Shown in pieces: positions 34,485 to 43,753 of a DNA stretch of 64,000 nucleotides. Under the pieces are notes generated by a model. The model saw only the letters and a program-made list of their open reading frames with translations, did no database searches and was not told where the DNA came from. The position numbers were made by a program, and so were the translations under genes. Positions within the stretch are counted from its first letter, which is position 1, and every line of letters starts with the position of its first letter. The stretch is from Psychrobacter sp. AH5 (GTDB lineage Bacteria > Pseudomonadota > Gammaproteobacteria > Pseudomonadales > Moraxellaceae), in NCBI RefSeq assembly GCF_040371085.1, contig NZ_JAMBMT010000001.1, forward strand, positions 2,480,001 through 2,544,000, in the 5' to 3' direction.

Positions 34485-35771
34485 ATGGCTAACACTGCAC
34501 AAAACCAAACGACTAACTCAGCTCAAGACCAGCAGCGCCCTTACGCGGTAGTGTTGTATGGTGCTACTAGCTTTGTAGGACAAATTACCGCTAAGTATTT
34601 GGCAGAATTTTTGGCAGAGTCTAATGAGGTCAAGTGGGCTATCGCTGGACGTGATGAGGAAAAATTAAAAAAACTTCAGTCTGAAATCAGTGGTGCAGCC
34701 GCTGCGGGTAATGTAGACATTATCATCGCTAATAGTAACGATGAGGCCAGTCTCGATGAGATGACTAAGCAGGCTAAAGTCGTTATCTCAACGGTAGGCC
34801 CTTATCTTAAATATGGCGAGCCGTTGATCAAATCTTGTGCCAATCACGGCACTGATTATGTCGATTTGACCGGTGAAGCGATATTTATCAAAGATATGCT
34901 GGATAAATACCAACAGACCGCCAAAGAGACTGGCGCGCGTATTGTCAACTCATGCGGCTTTGATTCTATTCCCTCCGATTTAGGCGTGTACTTCACTCAG
35001 CAACAAGCGCAAAAGAAGTTCGATAAGGTTTGTAATGAGATTCATATGCGCGTAAAAGCGGCTAAAGGCGGTTTGTCTGGCGGTACTATTGCCTCAATGG
35101 CGACCATCTTTGAAGAGGTTGGACAAGACAAATCTCGCCGTAAGCAAGTGGCCAATCCTTATTTACTTAACGATGATAGCGACGCGCCCAATGTACGTCA
35201 AAACAACGTCAGTAAGCCTGAATACGATAGTAAGCACAACCGCTGGTTAGCTCCTTTTGTGATGGCTAGTATTAATACGCGCATTGTCCATCGCAGTAAC
35301 CAGCTGTTAGGTTATGACTATGGTCAAGACTTCAAGTACGACGAAGCGATGTGGATGAAAGATGGGGTCAAGGGTCAGCTGACAAGCTACGCACTCAGCG
35401 CTGGTCTGTTGGGTTTTGCTACCACTATGATGTTCAAACCTAGCCGCGAGCTTTTGACCAAACATGTTTTACCCAAATCTGGCTCTGGACCTTCTAAGTC
35501 TGAGCAAGAAAACGGCTATTTTGATATTCGCTTTTTTGGCAAGGCTGAAGGCCAAGATACTATTAACACCAAAGTGACGGGCGATAGAGATCCAGGCTAC
35601 GGCAGCACCTCACGTATGCTTGCACAGTCGGCATTATGCTTAGCCCAAGATATCAGTCACGATGAGGTTGGTGGCGGTTTTTGGACGCCAGCATCAGCGA
35701 TGGGTGACAAGCTACTAAACCGTTTAGAGCAGCATGCCGGTCTTAGCTTTGAGGTTGTAGCAGACAAATAA
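34485..35771 (+). CDS. Saccharopine dehydrogenase-like reductase
   Basis: A 428-residue Rossmann-fold protein of the saccharopine dehydrogenase/trans-acting enoyl reductase group. The nucleotide loop is YGATSFVGQITAKYL, followed by AIAGRDEEKL, VISTVGPYLKYGEPL, DYVDLTGE and NSCGFDSIPSDLGVYF, all typical of the group. Mycobacterial relatives act as trans-acting enoyl reductases in lipid synthesis; the proteobacterial ones are uncharacterised. ATG 34485 has AAGGAAG at good spacing; the frame is open upstream to 34428 without support. It is monocistronic with a terminator about 100 bases downstream. Confidence 0.87.
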   Translation: MANTAQNQTTNSAQDQQRPYAVVLYGATSFVGQITAKYLAEFLAESNEVKWAIAGRDEEKLKKLQSEISGAAAAGNVDIIIANSNDEASLDEMTKQAKVVISTVGPYLKYGEPLIKSCANHGTDYVDLTGEAIFIKDMLDKYQQTAKETGARIVNSCGFDSIPSDLGVYFTQQQAQKKFDKVCNEIHMRVKAAKGGLSGGTIASMATIFEEVGQDKSRRKQVANPYLLNDDSDAPNVRQNNVSKPEYDSKHNRWLAPFVMASINTRIVHRSNQLLGYDYGQDFKYDEAMWMKDGVKGQLTSYALSAGLLGFATTMMFKPSRELLTKHVLPKSGSGPSKSEQENGYFDIRFFGKAEGQDTINTKVTGDRDPGYGSTSRMLAQSALCLAQDISHDEVGGGFWTPASAMGDKLLNRLEQHAGLSFEVVADK

Positions 35772-35867
35772 TAGTAAAACTGTTAGTTATATAGCGGCTG
35801 GTTGTTTAGCTTTTATAAACTTACAACCATAATTCTATAACTCTGTGTTTATAAAAAGATGATCATT

Positions 35868-35896
35868 AACCGCATTCTATTAGAGTGCGGTTTTTT
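35868..35896 (+). terminator. Terminator after the saccharopine dehydrogenase-like gene
   Basis: AACCGCATTCT (35868-35878) pairs with 35882-35892 (one G-U) around a three-base loop, followed by T-rich sequence. Confidence 0.88.
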
Positions 35897-36307
35897 ATTT
35901 TTTAAATGATAGTCTTATAAATAGTCCATATTTTTAAGTTAGCTTTCTGATTGGCGCTATTTTTTTTATTAACAGTCAGGAATAACGATTTTATGTAATG
36001 TTATCAAATAATAATAACGTATCACTTAAGTGAATGACTCCATAGGTTTTTGAGTTTTCCATACATAACACTACACATTGTTAGCTTAATGACACAGCGA
36101 TGATTAAATTTGTCCAGTAGTATTATTTGTGTCTACACGCTAGCTCGATTAAACAACAAATTTGTGCAACAGATAAATCAAATAATTAGTCACAATCAAT
36201 GCATAGCTTGTTTAAGAGATAAGATTTAAGAGATAGAAATAAAGCTAAAGCTAGCAATAGAGAATAATCATGTTAAATTTAATTATAGCAATTGAGAGGA
36301 ATACCTT
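35897..36307. other. AT-rich spacer before the secreted-protein gene
   Basis: About 410 AT-rich bases upstream of the gene at 36308. A short direct repeat TTTAAGAGATA (near 36210 and 36225) is seen. No credible ORF or RNA gene; it should hold the promoter of the secreted protein. Confidence 0.5.
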
Positions 36308-37135
36308 ATGAAATTCAAGATATTGACAGCAGCAATAGTCACATCAGGGCTAGCTATGGCTGGTACTAGCGCTAATGCCGCTATGACCACTGATAATAAT
36401 GGTAACGTCGGTTATGATAGCTATGATGAGTGCGTCATGGCCGTAAAAGACGGTTCAGCCAAATTTTATACCCCTTATACTTATCAAAAACCTATGCCGC
36501 GTGCAGGCGAAGTTAGCGTCAAAAAAATGCGCTTGTCTGAGGTGATGATTCCTCAAAGTGTGGTCAGTAATAATAACTTACGTACTAGCGACTATGAGGC
36601 CGGTGCTTGTGATTTGGGCGTAGGCCAGTCAAATGGTCGTTATGGCGTATCAGGAGCGCTAGTAGGCAAATATGTGCCTTTTGCCGCGGATATGCCCGTG
36701 AACGTATATATGGATCGCAGTGGTAATCCATTACGTGTGACTATGCAGCAGTGTGATAACCACTTTGGTAGTGCTTTTCCCACCCCTGTCGTTAGTGAAG
36801 CCAAAGCTCCAGAAGCTCAAGTTGCTATCGTTGAAGAGCGTAGTGTAGAGCCTGTGGTTATTGAAACCAAACGCGTTATTCGCCCAACGACCTATCGTGT
36901 AAAAGAAGTCATCGTTGCTCCTGCTGATCAAATCCAGCGTGTTAATACTAATTCAGGTACTGCTATCGCTATCGAAGATGGAAGACGCACCGCTATTGTA
37001 GGTCAAGAAGTCGATCCAGCTATTTTACAACAGACAGAGGTGAATCAAACCTTCCCTATTATCCAAGTTCCAGATAATGACACACCAAGACGCGTTATCG
37101 ATCCAAATACGGGTAGAACCGTTATCATTGAATAA
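36308..37135 (+). CDS. Secreted protein of unknown function
   Basis: A 275-residue exported protein, with a signal peptide cleaved near SANA-A (residue 24). The first mature half is Gly/Asp/Tyr-rich with three cysteines (42, 101, 149) and the patterns YDSYDECVMAVKDG and GRYGVSGALVGKYVPF. The second half (about 155-275) is a Val/Pro/Glu-rich, probably extended region with T-Y-R-V-K-E-V-I-V and several Asn/Thr-rich stretches, ending VIDPNTGRTVIIE. I do not recognise a family. GAGAGGA precedes the ATG. The next gene also encodes a small secreted protein with a different repeat, about 220 bases downstream. Confidence 0.72.
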   Translation: MKFKILTAAIVTSGLAMAGTSANAAMTTDNNGNVGYDSYDECVMAVKDGSAKFYTPYTYQKPMPRAGEVSVKKMRLSEVMIPQSVVSNNNLRTSDYEAGACDLGVGQSNGRYGVSGALVGKYVPFAADMPVNVYMDRSGNPLRVTMQQCDNHFGSAFPTPVVSEAKAPEAQVAIVEERSVEPVVIETKRVIRPTTYRVKEVIVAPADQIQRVNTNSGTAIAIEDGRRTAIVGQEVDPAILQQTEVNQTFPIIQVPDNDTPRRVIDPNTGRTVIIE

Positions 37136-37353
37136 CTAGAACGGTAATTTAAAGCATCAGGGTTTAAGTTCAGCTAATTGATGATTTTTTGTAAGTAGAG
37201 TCATCGATTAGCTCTATAAACTACATTACTACACTAATAGTTAATTTTTTATTACTGAATGATTAGTCTTATAACTAGTACTTTAAATAAGAAGCTACTT
37301 TATACCGTGGCTACTATAAAACCGTTATATTAATTCATTGAAGGAGTTAGTTT

Positions 37354-37776
37354 ATGAAAACTCGAATTTTATCTATTACTATTAGTGCCGTGCTTGCTTT
37401 ACCAACCTTAGCTTTTGCAGCTTATAATACAGGTAGTGTTACTCCAGCTGATATGCGCACTACTCCTGCCCCAAATACTCTACAGTCTAAGATACAAGGG
37501 CCGGATGGTGAGCTATTAGCTACTCAGCCAGGTGAGGTCGAGATTAATCAAGAGGGCACGGCTGCAATCAGAGCTTCGTCGCCAAACTTGCGTGTTGACC
37601 AGCCTTTATTAATGGGTGAGAGAGTACAAACGGGTAATATTACTCCAGCTGATATGCGTGTCACGCCTGCAGCTAATACTTTACAACAAAAAATACAAGA
37701 TCGACGCGGTGAGCTTGTCGCGACCCAACCTGGTGAAGTTGAGTTCATCGAAAGCCGACGTATTGTAGTACAGTAA
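37354..37776 (+). CDS. Secreted protein with two 38-residue repeats
   Basis: A 140-residue exported protein, with a signal peptide cleaved near AFA-A (residue 22). The mature chain is almost entirely two copies of a 38-residue unit, residues 26-63 and 93-130, with 29 identical positions. Each unit contains TPADMR, NTLQ, a basic KIQ step, GEL and ATQPGEVE. A 29-residue polar linker separates them. No known family is recognised. AAGGAG precedes the ATG and a strong terminator follows. Its mode of action is unknown; the extended, repetitive sequence suggests a binding or scaffolding role, which is inference. Confidence 0.72.
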   Translation: MKTRILSITISAVLALPTLAFAAYNTGSVTPADMRTTPAPNTLQSKIQGPDGELLATQPGEVEINQEGTAAIRASSPNLRVDQPLLMGERVQTGNITPADMRVTPAANTLQQKIQDRRGELVATQPGEVEFIESRRIVVQ

Positions 37777-37842
37777 GTTGTTTATGGATATGTGGCTAAT
37801 CAAAATAAAAAACTTAAATCGTTTATAAGTATTCCCTCGCAT

Positions 37843-37873
37843 AAAAAGGCAGCCGATTGGCTGCCTTTTTTTG
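37843..37873. terminator. Terminator between the repeat protein gene and tex
   Basis: The arms 37843-37854 and 37859-37870 (AAAAAGGCAGCC, one mismatch at the outer end) enclose GATT, with T7 on the plus strand and an A/T-rich flank on the other. It probably serves both convergent genes. Confidence 0.88.
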
Positions 37874-37923
37874 TATTAATAACATGAGTACTAATTAATT
37901 ACTTATGTCTTACTTTTTCTTTA

Positions 37924-40452
37924 TTACTTTTTTTTAGTGATACCCGCTTCTTGCAATAGCGCTCCTAAGGTGCCAATTTTGCTAGGCGCTTCAGCTTTTG
38001 GTTTTGCGCTACGATTTTGCGGATTACTCGTCTTACGGTCTTTGTCGCTACGTTTACTACGTGGCGCTGAGCGCTTATCTTCATTAGCTTGACGCTTATC
38101 GCTTGTAAATTTTGGCTTATCAGTGCTAGTCGTCGCTTTCTCTTTTGCCGCTGCTGCGGACTGTACTCGGCCCTCAGGCTTTGAGGTTTCAGGCTTCATG
38201 CTAAAACCAATACGTCCACGCGGCTCGTCAATAGAGATTACCCGTACGCTGATGATATCACCTGGCTTGACACGGTTCATAGGATCAGCGACAAAGTCAT
38301 TGGCCATTTGCGAGATGTGTACTAGCCCATCTTGATGAACGCCGACATCAACGAAACAACCAAAAGCGGTGACATTGGTCACTACGCCCTCTAAAACCAT
38401 TCCTTCGCTTAGATCTTTGATACTGTTTACATCATCACGAAAGTTTGCGGTTTTGAACTCTGGACGCGGATCACGAGCCGGCTTGGCAAGCTCTTCTAAT
38501 ATTGCTTTGACGCTGATATTATCATCATTAGCGGCGATAGCACTAGTGTCGATGCTATTTAGCAGCCCATCATTACCGATGATCTCGCTCAGCTCTTTAT
38601 TAGTATGCGCAAGCAAGCTATTGACTAACTCATAACTCTCTGGATGCACGCCCGTGGCATCAAGTGGATTATCGCCGCCATGCACGCGCAAAAATCCTGC
38701 TGCTTGCTCAAAGGTTTTCACCCCTAAACGCGGTACCTCTTTTAGCGCTTCACGACTAGCAAAAGCGCCGTGCTCTTTGCGGTAGGTGACAATCTGCTGC
38801 GCGACATTACGATTAAGACCAGCAATGTGCGCCAGTATCGCAGGGCTTGCGGTATTGACATCGACCCCAACTGCATTCACGCTATCTTGCGTGACTTTAT
38901 CGAGGCTATCTGCCAGTTGGTTTTGGTTGACATCATGCTGATATTGACCGACCCCAATCGCTTTTGGATCTACTTTAACCAGCTCAGATAACGGATCTTG
39001 TAGCCGGCGAGCGATGGAGACCGCGCCGCGTACTGAAACATCCAAATCAGCCAATTCATCGCTTGCCAGCTCACTAGCAGAATAAACGGACGCGCCTGAC
39101 TCATTGACAATGACCGCTTTGGCTTTTAGAGTATCATTAGTGGCCAAAATCTCTTTTATCATCGCGTCAGTTTCACGGCTTGCGGTGCCATTACCGATAG
39201 CGACCAAATCGACCTTATAAGTACTTAATAATTCATCGATAACGGCTTTTGCCTCAGCCATCTTATTATCAGGAGCAAACGGATACACGGTAGCAACGAC
39301 TGCTTTGCCATCATTATCAAGCATTACATGGCCTTGAGCATCGATGATAGCCATCTTTACCCCGTGGCGAATACCAGGATCTACTCCTAGTATGACTTTA
39401 CGTCCTGCTGGCGCTGACATTAATAAATGCTGTAAGTTATTGGCAAACACATCGATAGCATCTGCTTCTGCGGTTAAGCGCTTCTCCGTCAATAGACGAT
39501 GCTCGATATGTGGACGCCATTTGTCTTTCCACAAGCTATTGGCGGCCTCGATTAGGAACTCACGGCGCTCGCTAGGCGCGGTGCTATCAACATTAAAATG
39601 ACTAATAATCTTTTCAACAAAAGGCGCATCTTCGCCTTCTATCTTGAGACCTAAGACGTTTTCTTGGCGACCACGTAACATCGCTAATAGGCGATGATTA
39701 GGCAGACGCGCTAGTGCTTCACTATGCTCAAAATAATCTTTGAATTTTTCACCGACTTCACGCTTATCGTCGCTTGCGACCGCCGATACTATACTAGCGG
39801 TTTTGGCAAAGCCGTTACGCAAATTATCGAGTAGATCAAGAGCCTGCGTCCACTCATCAACGATGATGGCCTGCACACCTGCTAGCTGCTTATCAAAGTC
39901 GCTAAAATCAACCTCGATCTCATTGCCGCTATCATCAGTGATGCTAGTAGGCGCTTGATAGTCCGCTAGCGCTTCAGTTGGCGTTAGCTCTTGCGTTAAC
40001 AGCGCTTGTGCCGCTTTATCCAAACCAGCAGCGCGAGCCTTAGCAGCTGGTGAACGGCGACGCGGACGATAAGGCAAATAGATATCCTCCAATTCAAGCT
40101 TGGAGCTTGCATTATCAATGCGAGTTTGCAGCTCATCGGTGAGATTATCTTGCGCGCGTAGTAACTCAGTGATTTTGAGGCGACGACTTGCCATATCGCG
40201 CTCATAATTTAGCGACTTCTCCAAGGCTCGCAGCTGCGTATCGTCGAGGTTTTGGGTTTTTTCTTTGCGATAACGCGCTATAAAAGGAACGGTTGCTCCT
40301 TCATCATAAAGTTTGACAAACGCATTGACTTGAGCTGTCTTAATGCCAAGCGCGCGAGCAAGCTTGTCGTGAATATTCGCGTGTGTGGTTGCATCTAGTC
40401 CGTGTGCATTGGTTGCGACTGGCGATGACGTTAAGCTATCAGTGCTACTCAT
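37924..40452 (-). CDS. tex: Tex family RNA-binding transcription accessory protein
   Basis: A nucleic-acid-binding protein of about 842 residues. Domains are in order: an N-terminal helical region with VPFIARYRKEKTQNLDDTQLRALE, a YqgF-like RNase H-fold domain (LGVDPGIRHGVKMAIID), helix-hairpin-helix motifs (NVAQQIVTYRKEHGAFASREALKEVPRLG), and an S1 domain (EGMVLEGVVTNVTAFGCFVDVGVHQDGLVHIS). A basic Lys/Arg/Ala-rich tail of about 70 residues follows. Tex influences transcription of virulence genes and RNA processing in several bacteria, but its exact role is unsettled. ATG 40452 is chosen because the family starts there; the frame is open upstream to 40692. It is divergent from ompR, a neighbourhood also seen in enterobacteria. 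Confidence 0.93.
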   Translation of the reverse strand: MSSTDSLTSSPVATNAHGLDATTHANIHDKLARALGIKTAQVNAFVKLYDEGATVPFIARYRKEKTQNLDDTQLRALEKSLNYERDMASRRLKITELLRAQDNLTDELQTRIDNASSKLELEDIYLPYRPRRRSPAAKARAAGLDKAAQALLTQELTPTEALADYQAPTSITDDSGNEIEVDFSDFDKQLAGVQAIIVDEWTQALDLLDNLRNGFAKTASIVSAVASDDKREVGEKFKDYFEHSEALARLPNHRLLAMLRGRQENVLGLKIEGEDAPFVEKIISHFNVDSTAPSERREFLIEAANSLWKDKWRPHIEHRLLTEKRLTAEADAIDVFANNLQHLLMSAPAGRKVILGVDPGIRHGVKMAIIDAQGHVMLDNDGKAVVATVYPFAPDNKMAEAKAVIDELLSTYKVDLVAIGNGTASRETDAMIKEILATNDTLKAKAVIVNESGASVYSASELASDELADLDVSVRGAVSIARRLQDPLSELVKVDPKAIGVGQYQHDVNQNQLADSLDKVTQDSVNAVGVDVNTASPAILAHIAGLNRNVAQQIVTYRKEHGAFASREALKEVPRLGVKTFEQAAGFLRVHGGDNPLDATGVHPESYELVNSLLAHTNKELSEIIGNDGLLNSIDTSAIAANDDNISVKAILEELAKPARDPRPEFKTANFRDDVNSIKDLSEGMVLEGVVTNVTAFGCFVDVGVHQDGLVHISQMANDFVADPMNRVKPGDIISVRVISIDEPRGRIGFSMKPETSKPEGRVQSAAAAKEKATTSTDKPKFTSDKRQANEDKRSAPRSKRSDKDRKTSNPQNRSAKPKAEAPSKIGTLGALLQEAGITKKK

Positions 40453-40810
40453 ATACGTATCAATCATTAAGAAATGTTGATTGGCATTATAGCAAAAGCT
40501 GACTGAATTATAATCCTTTTTATAATTTTGCTGCTTATCGCTGTTTTTTATCGATAAAATGAGGTTTTTATTGGCCAAAATGTCTAAAAAATGAACAAAT
40601 AGCAGTTTGGCGACTACTGTTAAACAAACGCATACAGCATTTGAGTGAACAAGTGATGCAATTAGTAGCACAATCTTATACACTGAAGTCACTACTCCTA
40701 ACTTCAGCCTGCGTTAATACTAAAAATATAGGCAGCTGTGGTTAAAGCATTACTACTACCCCTGCTTAATTCGATTTTTATAATAATAACGTTCATTAAA
40801 GGATATCTAT
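40453..40810. other. Divergent spacer between tex and ompR
   Basis: About 360 AT-rich bases with the start regions of both genes. Nothing coding is supported; the open frame extending tex upstream (to 40692) has no ribosome binding site and no family similarity. AAAGGA lies before the ompR ATG. Confidence 0.5.
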
Positions 40811-41566
40811 ATGAGTGACAATAAAGGCCCTGATACTATGACTCAGCGCATCTTAGTCGTTGATGATGACGCGCGCCTGCGCTCGCTACTCCAGCGCTTT
40901 CTAGAAGATGACGGTTTTGTGGTGCGTACCGCTCATGATGGCAGTCAGATGGATAAGCTCATGCAGCGCGAACTTTTCTCCTTGGTAGTATTGGACTTGA
41001 TGTTGCCAGGTGAGGATGGCATTAGCATCTGTAAGCGCTTGCGTGCTGATAATGCTGATATTCCTATTATTATGCTAACGGCAAAAGGCGGCGATGCTGA
41101 TCGTATCGCGGGTTTAGATGCTGGTGCTGATGATTATCTACCAAAACCCTTTAACCCAAAAGAGCTACTCGCCCGTATCAAAGCGGTACTACGTCGACAA
41201 AATCGTGAGCTACCCGGCGCGCCAAGTCATCAGTTAGAAGTGGTCGAATTTGGCCCTTGGACGCTTGATTTATCGACACGTACGCTCAAACGCGATGGTA
41301 ATGTAGTGACTTTGACCACCGGTGAGTTCTCCGTCCTAAAGGCCTTAGTACAGCATCCTCGAGAGCCTTTGACTCGTGATAAGCTGATGAACCTAGCGCG
41401 TGGTCGTGAGTGGGGGGCGATGGAGCGCTCTATTGATGTACAAGTCTCGCGCTTGCGCCGCTTAATCGAAGACAACCCTTCACAAGCGCGTTATATCCAA
41501 ACCGTTTGGGGCGTGGGTTATGTATTTGTGCCAGATGAGGCGGATGCTAACGCTGAAGACGAATAA
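40811..41566 (+). CDS. ompR: Response regulator OmpR
   Basis: A 251-residue two-component regulator nearly identical in its conserved blocks to E. coli OmpR. A receiver domain carries acidic Asp18-20, phosphoacceptor Asp62 (VLDLMLPGEDG) and the lysine in LPKPFNPKELLARI. A winged-helix domain follows, with TTGEFSVLKALV and LMNLARGREWGAMERSIDVQVSRLRR and the end YIQTVWGVGYVFVPD. OmpR controls porins and envelope genes in response to osmolarity. AAAGGA supports the ATG. Here it is followed by exoD, not envZ; an EnvZ-type kinase lies 10.4 kb away. Confidence 0.96.
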   Translation: MSDNKGPDTMTQRILVVDDDARLRSLLQRFLEDDGFVVRTAHDGSQMDKLMQRELFSLVVLDLMLPGEDGISICKRLRADNADIPIIMLTAKGGDADRIAGLDAGADDYLPKPFNPKELLARIKAVLRRQNRELPGAPSHQLEVVEFGPWTLDLSTRTLKRDGNVVTLTTGEFSVLKALVQHPREPLTRDKLMNLARGREWGAMERSIDVQVSRLRRLIEDNPSQARYIQTVWGVGYVFVPDEADANAEDE

Positions 41567-41589
41567 AGGATAAGCGTTTAGGAGCCATT

Positions 41590-42324
41590 GTGACAGACAA
41601 TAACTCTTCTTTTCACAAATCCAAAGTCGAGGTAAAACACGATCAGTCTTGTAATAAGGAGGATGGGCATCGGCACGCTCATCCTGCGAAAAATGATTCA
41701 AAGGCAGAGCATTCTTCCTCAGAGCGTTGTTCCTCAAATAATGATTCGGCAGATAACAGCCTGACTGCTGTCCTTGAGCAATTAGATCCCGATAACGACG
41801 CTGGCAAGATAAGTATTGGCGAGGTTATGGATGAGCTACGCTCTAAGGGCTTTGGACCTCTAATATTTGCTCCGGCGCTCATTGCCATTATGCCAACTGG
41901 CGGTATTCCTGGTGTGCCGACAGTCTGCGGTGTGCTTATTATTTTAATTAGCATCCAGATGCTTTTTGGCAAAGAGCGGCCTTGGCTACCGCAATTTGTC
42001 AATAACGTCTCTTTTGACAAGGACAAGCTGCATAAAGGGGTAAATATCGTCTCAAAGGCTACCCAGTGGATAGATAAAGTAGTTAAGCCAAGAATTGAGT
42101 CGCTGTCTTCTAATAAAGCCAAAAAAGTCGCAGCAGCCCTTTGTGTTTTTGCCGCTCTTGCTATGATCCCGCTAGAGCTAGTGCCTTTTGCCGTTATGAT
42201 TCCGGCCGCTTCTGTCATTTTATTTGCTATCGCTTTAATCACAGAAGATGGCTATGTGTTTTTAGCGGGTCTATTGCTAAATCTAGCGACTATTTATTTT
42301 TTAGTTACCCAAGTACTTCTATAA
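41590..42324 (+). CDS. exoD: ExoD family membrane protein
   Basis: A 244-residue protein with an ExoD domain (about residues 75-244): ISIGEVMDELRSKGFGPLIFAPALIAIMPTGGIPG, the family signature, then several hydrophobic helices. ExoD was described in rhizobia as affecting exopolysaccharide and nodulation; its biochemical role is unclear. The first 70 residues are hydrophilic, His/Asp/Ser-rich and not conserved. The start is GTG at 41590 with AGGAG six bases before it, 23 bases after the ompR stop, so it is probably co-transcribed with ompR. Its last five codons are copied twice downstream (see the 15-bp repeat). Confidence 0.88.
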   Translation: MTDNNSSFHKSKVEVKHDQSCNKEDGHRHAHPAKNDSKAEHSSSERCSSNNDSADNSLTAVLEQLDPDNDAGKISIGEVMDELRSKGFGPLIFAPALIAIMPTGGIPGVPTVCGVLIILISIQMLFGKERPWLPQFVNNVSFDKDKLHKGVNIVSKATQWIDKVVKPRIESLSSNKAKKVAAALCVFAALAMIPLELVPFAVMIPAASVILFAIALITEDGYVFLAGLLLNLATIYFLVTQVLL

Positions 42325-42355
42325 TAAGTGCTTTTATAACAAGTACCTTTATAAT
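42311..42355. repeat. Three tandem 15-bp repeats spanning the exoD stop
   Basis: Units 42311-42325, 42326-42340 and 42341-42355 share AAGT-n-CTTnTATAA-like sequence with few differences. The first contains the exoD stop codon, so the last codons of the gene (CAA GTA CTT CTA TAA) are repeated in frame with substitutions. It lies directly before the terminator. Confidence 0.85.
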
Positions 42356-42386
42356 AAAAAACCAACCGGCTAAGGTTGGTTTTTTA
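42356..42386. terminator. Terminator between exoD and the YbiI-like gene
   Basis: AAAACCAACC (42358-42367) pairs with GGTTGGTTTT (42374-42383) around a six-base loop, with T/A runs on both sides. It suits both convergent genes. Confidence 0.9.
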
Positions 42387-42403
42387 TTATTACTATCAAG
42401 CGG

Positions 42404-42670
42404 TTAGCGCAATTGACTGTCTTTACTACCGCGGCGATTAAATAACTCCGCTGCTTTGGTCACTTTTTCAAGCTCGTTTTGACAGCCTATACAATGTTGT
42501 ACGCCAGGTACCGCTTTCCTTCGCGCCTCAGGTATCGGCTCACCGCATTCATCACAGTACTCTGCGCTCTCCCCTTTAGGTAACGCTTGTCTGACTCGAT
42601 CTAGCGCATCGTTAACAGTAGCATCCATTTGCTCATGTTCTGCTCCATCTCTTGACCATCCACCTGCCAT
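42404..42670 (-). CDS. DksA/TraR-type zinc-finger protein (YbiI-like)
   Basis: An 88-residue protein matching E. coli YbiI in length and in sequence blocks: MAGGWSRDGAEHEQ, the four-cysteine zinc finger CDECGEPIPEARRKAVPGVQHCIGCQ (C-x2-C-x17-C-x2-C) and the C-terminal FNRRGSKDSQLR. It lacks the long coiled coil of DksA, so binding in the RNA polymerase secondary channel is uncertain. Related small TraR-like proteins act on RNA polymerase. It is a single gene, convergent with exoD. Confidence 0.93.
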   Translation of the reverse strand: MAGGWSRDGAEHEQMDATVNDALDRVRQALPKGESAEYCDECGEPIPEARRKAVPGVQHCIGCQNELEKVTKAAELFNRRGSKDSQLR

Positions 42671-42878
42671 AATTTTATCCTTTTTATGGGTTATCTCTGC
42701 TCGTTTATTTATTTAATAAACCGCATAAAAGTCTTTAATTACAACTAGATGGGGCTTAATGCATTGTTTTCAATAGTATGATATGGGTACAAGCCGACAA
42801 TTAATGAGCTGTGCTTTATGCTAATAAAAGTCTCAATTAAGACTATAAAAGATGACTACTGTTTTGCACTGTTATTTA

Positions 42879-43703
42879 TTAATCTTTAGGCTGTAGTGCG
42901 ACAACTTGTCCACGTACGCCGATACTTTCATCACTCATCAAAGCGATATAACCGCCCATGATATCTTCTGGTGTTTTTAGACTCATAGGGCTCTCTCCAG
43001 GAAAAGCATGAGCGCGCATATTGGTACGAGTGCCGCCCGGATTGATACAATTAAAGCGCAAATTAGTAGTGTTCTTAGTTTCTTGGGTGAAGATATCACT
43101 CATGCCTTCTATCGCTTGCTTAGATAGCGCATAAGCCCCCCAAAAAGCGCGTGGATGCGTGCCGACACTGCTCGAGGTAAAGACAATAGAGCCGTTTTTG
43201 GCATCTTTTAATAGCGGTAGCAGGGCTTGGGTGAGCATAAAGGTAGCGGTACAATTGATGTGCATTACTTTGGCAAAGGTATCAACATCATACATCTCAA
43301 GCGGCGTTAAATTACCCAAAATAGCGGCATTATTAAGAATACCATCTAATTGTCCAAATTCGCTATCGATCAGGCGCTCAAGCTTTTGCATCTCATCATA
43401 ACTGGCTTTTTCTAGATCCATAGGCAAGATAGCCGGCTGCTGTGCGCCCATAGTCTCAATCTCATCATAGACCGCTTCAAGCTTACTTAATGTTCTGCCT
43501 AGCAATAAAACGGTTGCGCCAAAGCGAGCATAGGTTAAGGCAGCTACGCGGCCGATGCCAGCACCAGCGCCAGTCACTAAGATAACTTTGCCCGCTAAGC
43601 AGTTATCTGCTGCAACAAAATTACGGATTTGCTCGTGGCTTAAGGAGGAATTATTATTTTGGTTTACAGGACTGCTTGTAGAATTACTCATGGTATGGCT
43701 CAC
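42879..43703 (-). CDS. yciK: Short-chain dehydrogenase, YciK type
   Basis: A 274-residue NAD(P)-dependent SDR. The nucleotide loop is VTGAGAGIGR, the NNAAILGN segment follows, and the catalytic Ser and Tyr-x3-Lys lie in FTSSSVG and YALSKQA. The C-terminal INPGGTRTNMRAHAFPGE block is characteristic of the YciK subgroup. The N-terminal 30 residues are Ser/Asn-rich and not conserved. Its neighbours mupP and ubiG on the same strand reproduce an order known from Pseudomonas, so an operon ubiG-mupP-yciK is likely. The substrate is unknown. Confidence 0.88.
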   Translation of the reverse strand: MSHTMSNSTSSPVNQNNNSSLSHEQIRNFVAADNCLAGKVILVTGAGAGIGRVAALTYARFGATVLLLGRTLSKLEAVYDEIETMGAQQPAILPMDLEKASYDEMQKLERLIDSEFGQLDGILNNAAILGNLTPLEMYDVDTFAKVMHINCTATFMLTQALLPLLKDAKNGSIVFTSSSVGTHPRAFWGAYALSKQAIEGMSDIFTQETKNTTNLRFNCINPGGTRTNMRAHAFPGESPMSLKTPEDIMGGYIALMSDESIGVRGQVVALQPKD

Positions 43704-43753
43704 TGCTATCGGTTTATTAAAATTTATACTATTTATAAAAACAAAGCTTTCAC

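Noticed and set aside
37548..37748. 66-codon frame on the minus strand opposite the repeat protein gene
   Set aside because: A shadow of the repeat protein; its apparent pattern follows from the duplicated coding sequence.
40453..40692. N-terminal extension of tex upstream of ATG 40452
   Set aside because: Translation is hydrophobic and irregular, unlike any Tex N-terminus, and no ribosome binding site precedes the upstream starts.
41679..42242. Long open frame on the minus strand opposite exoD
   Set aside because: It lies wholly inside exoD, has no family similarity or ribosome binding site, and its sequence is a mirror of the ExoD helices.
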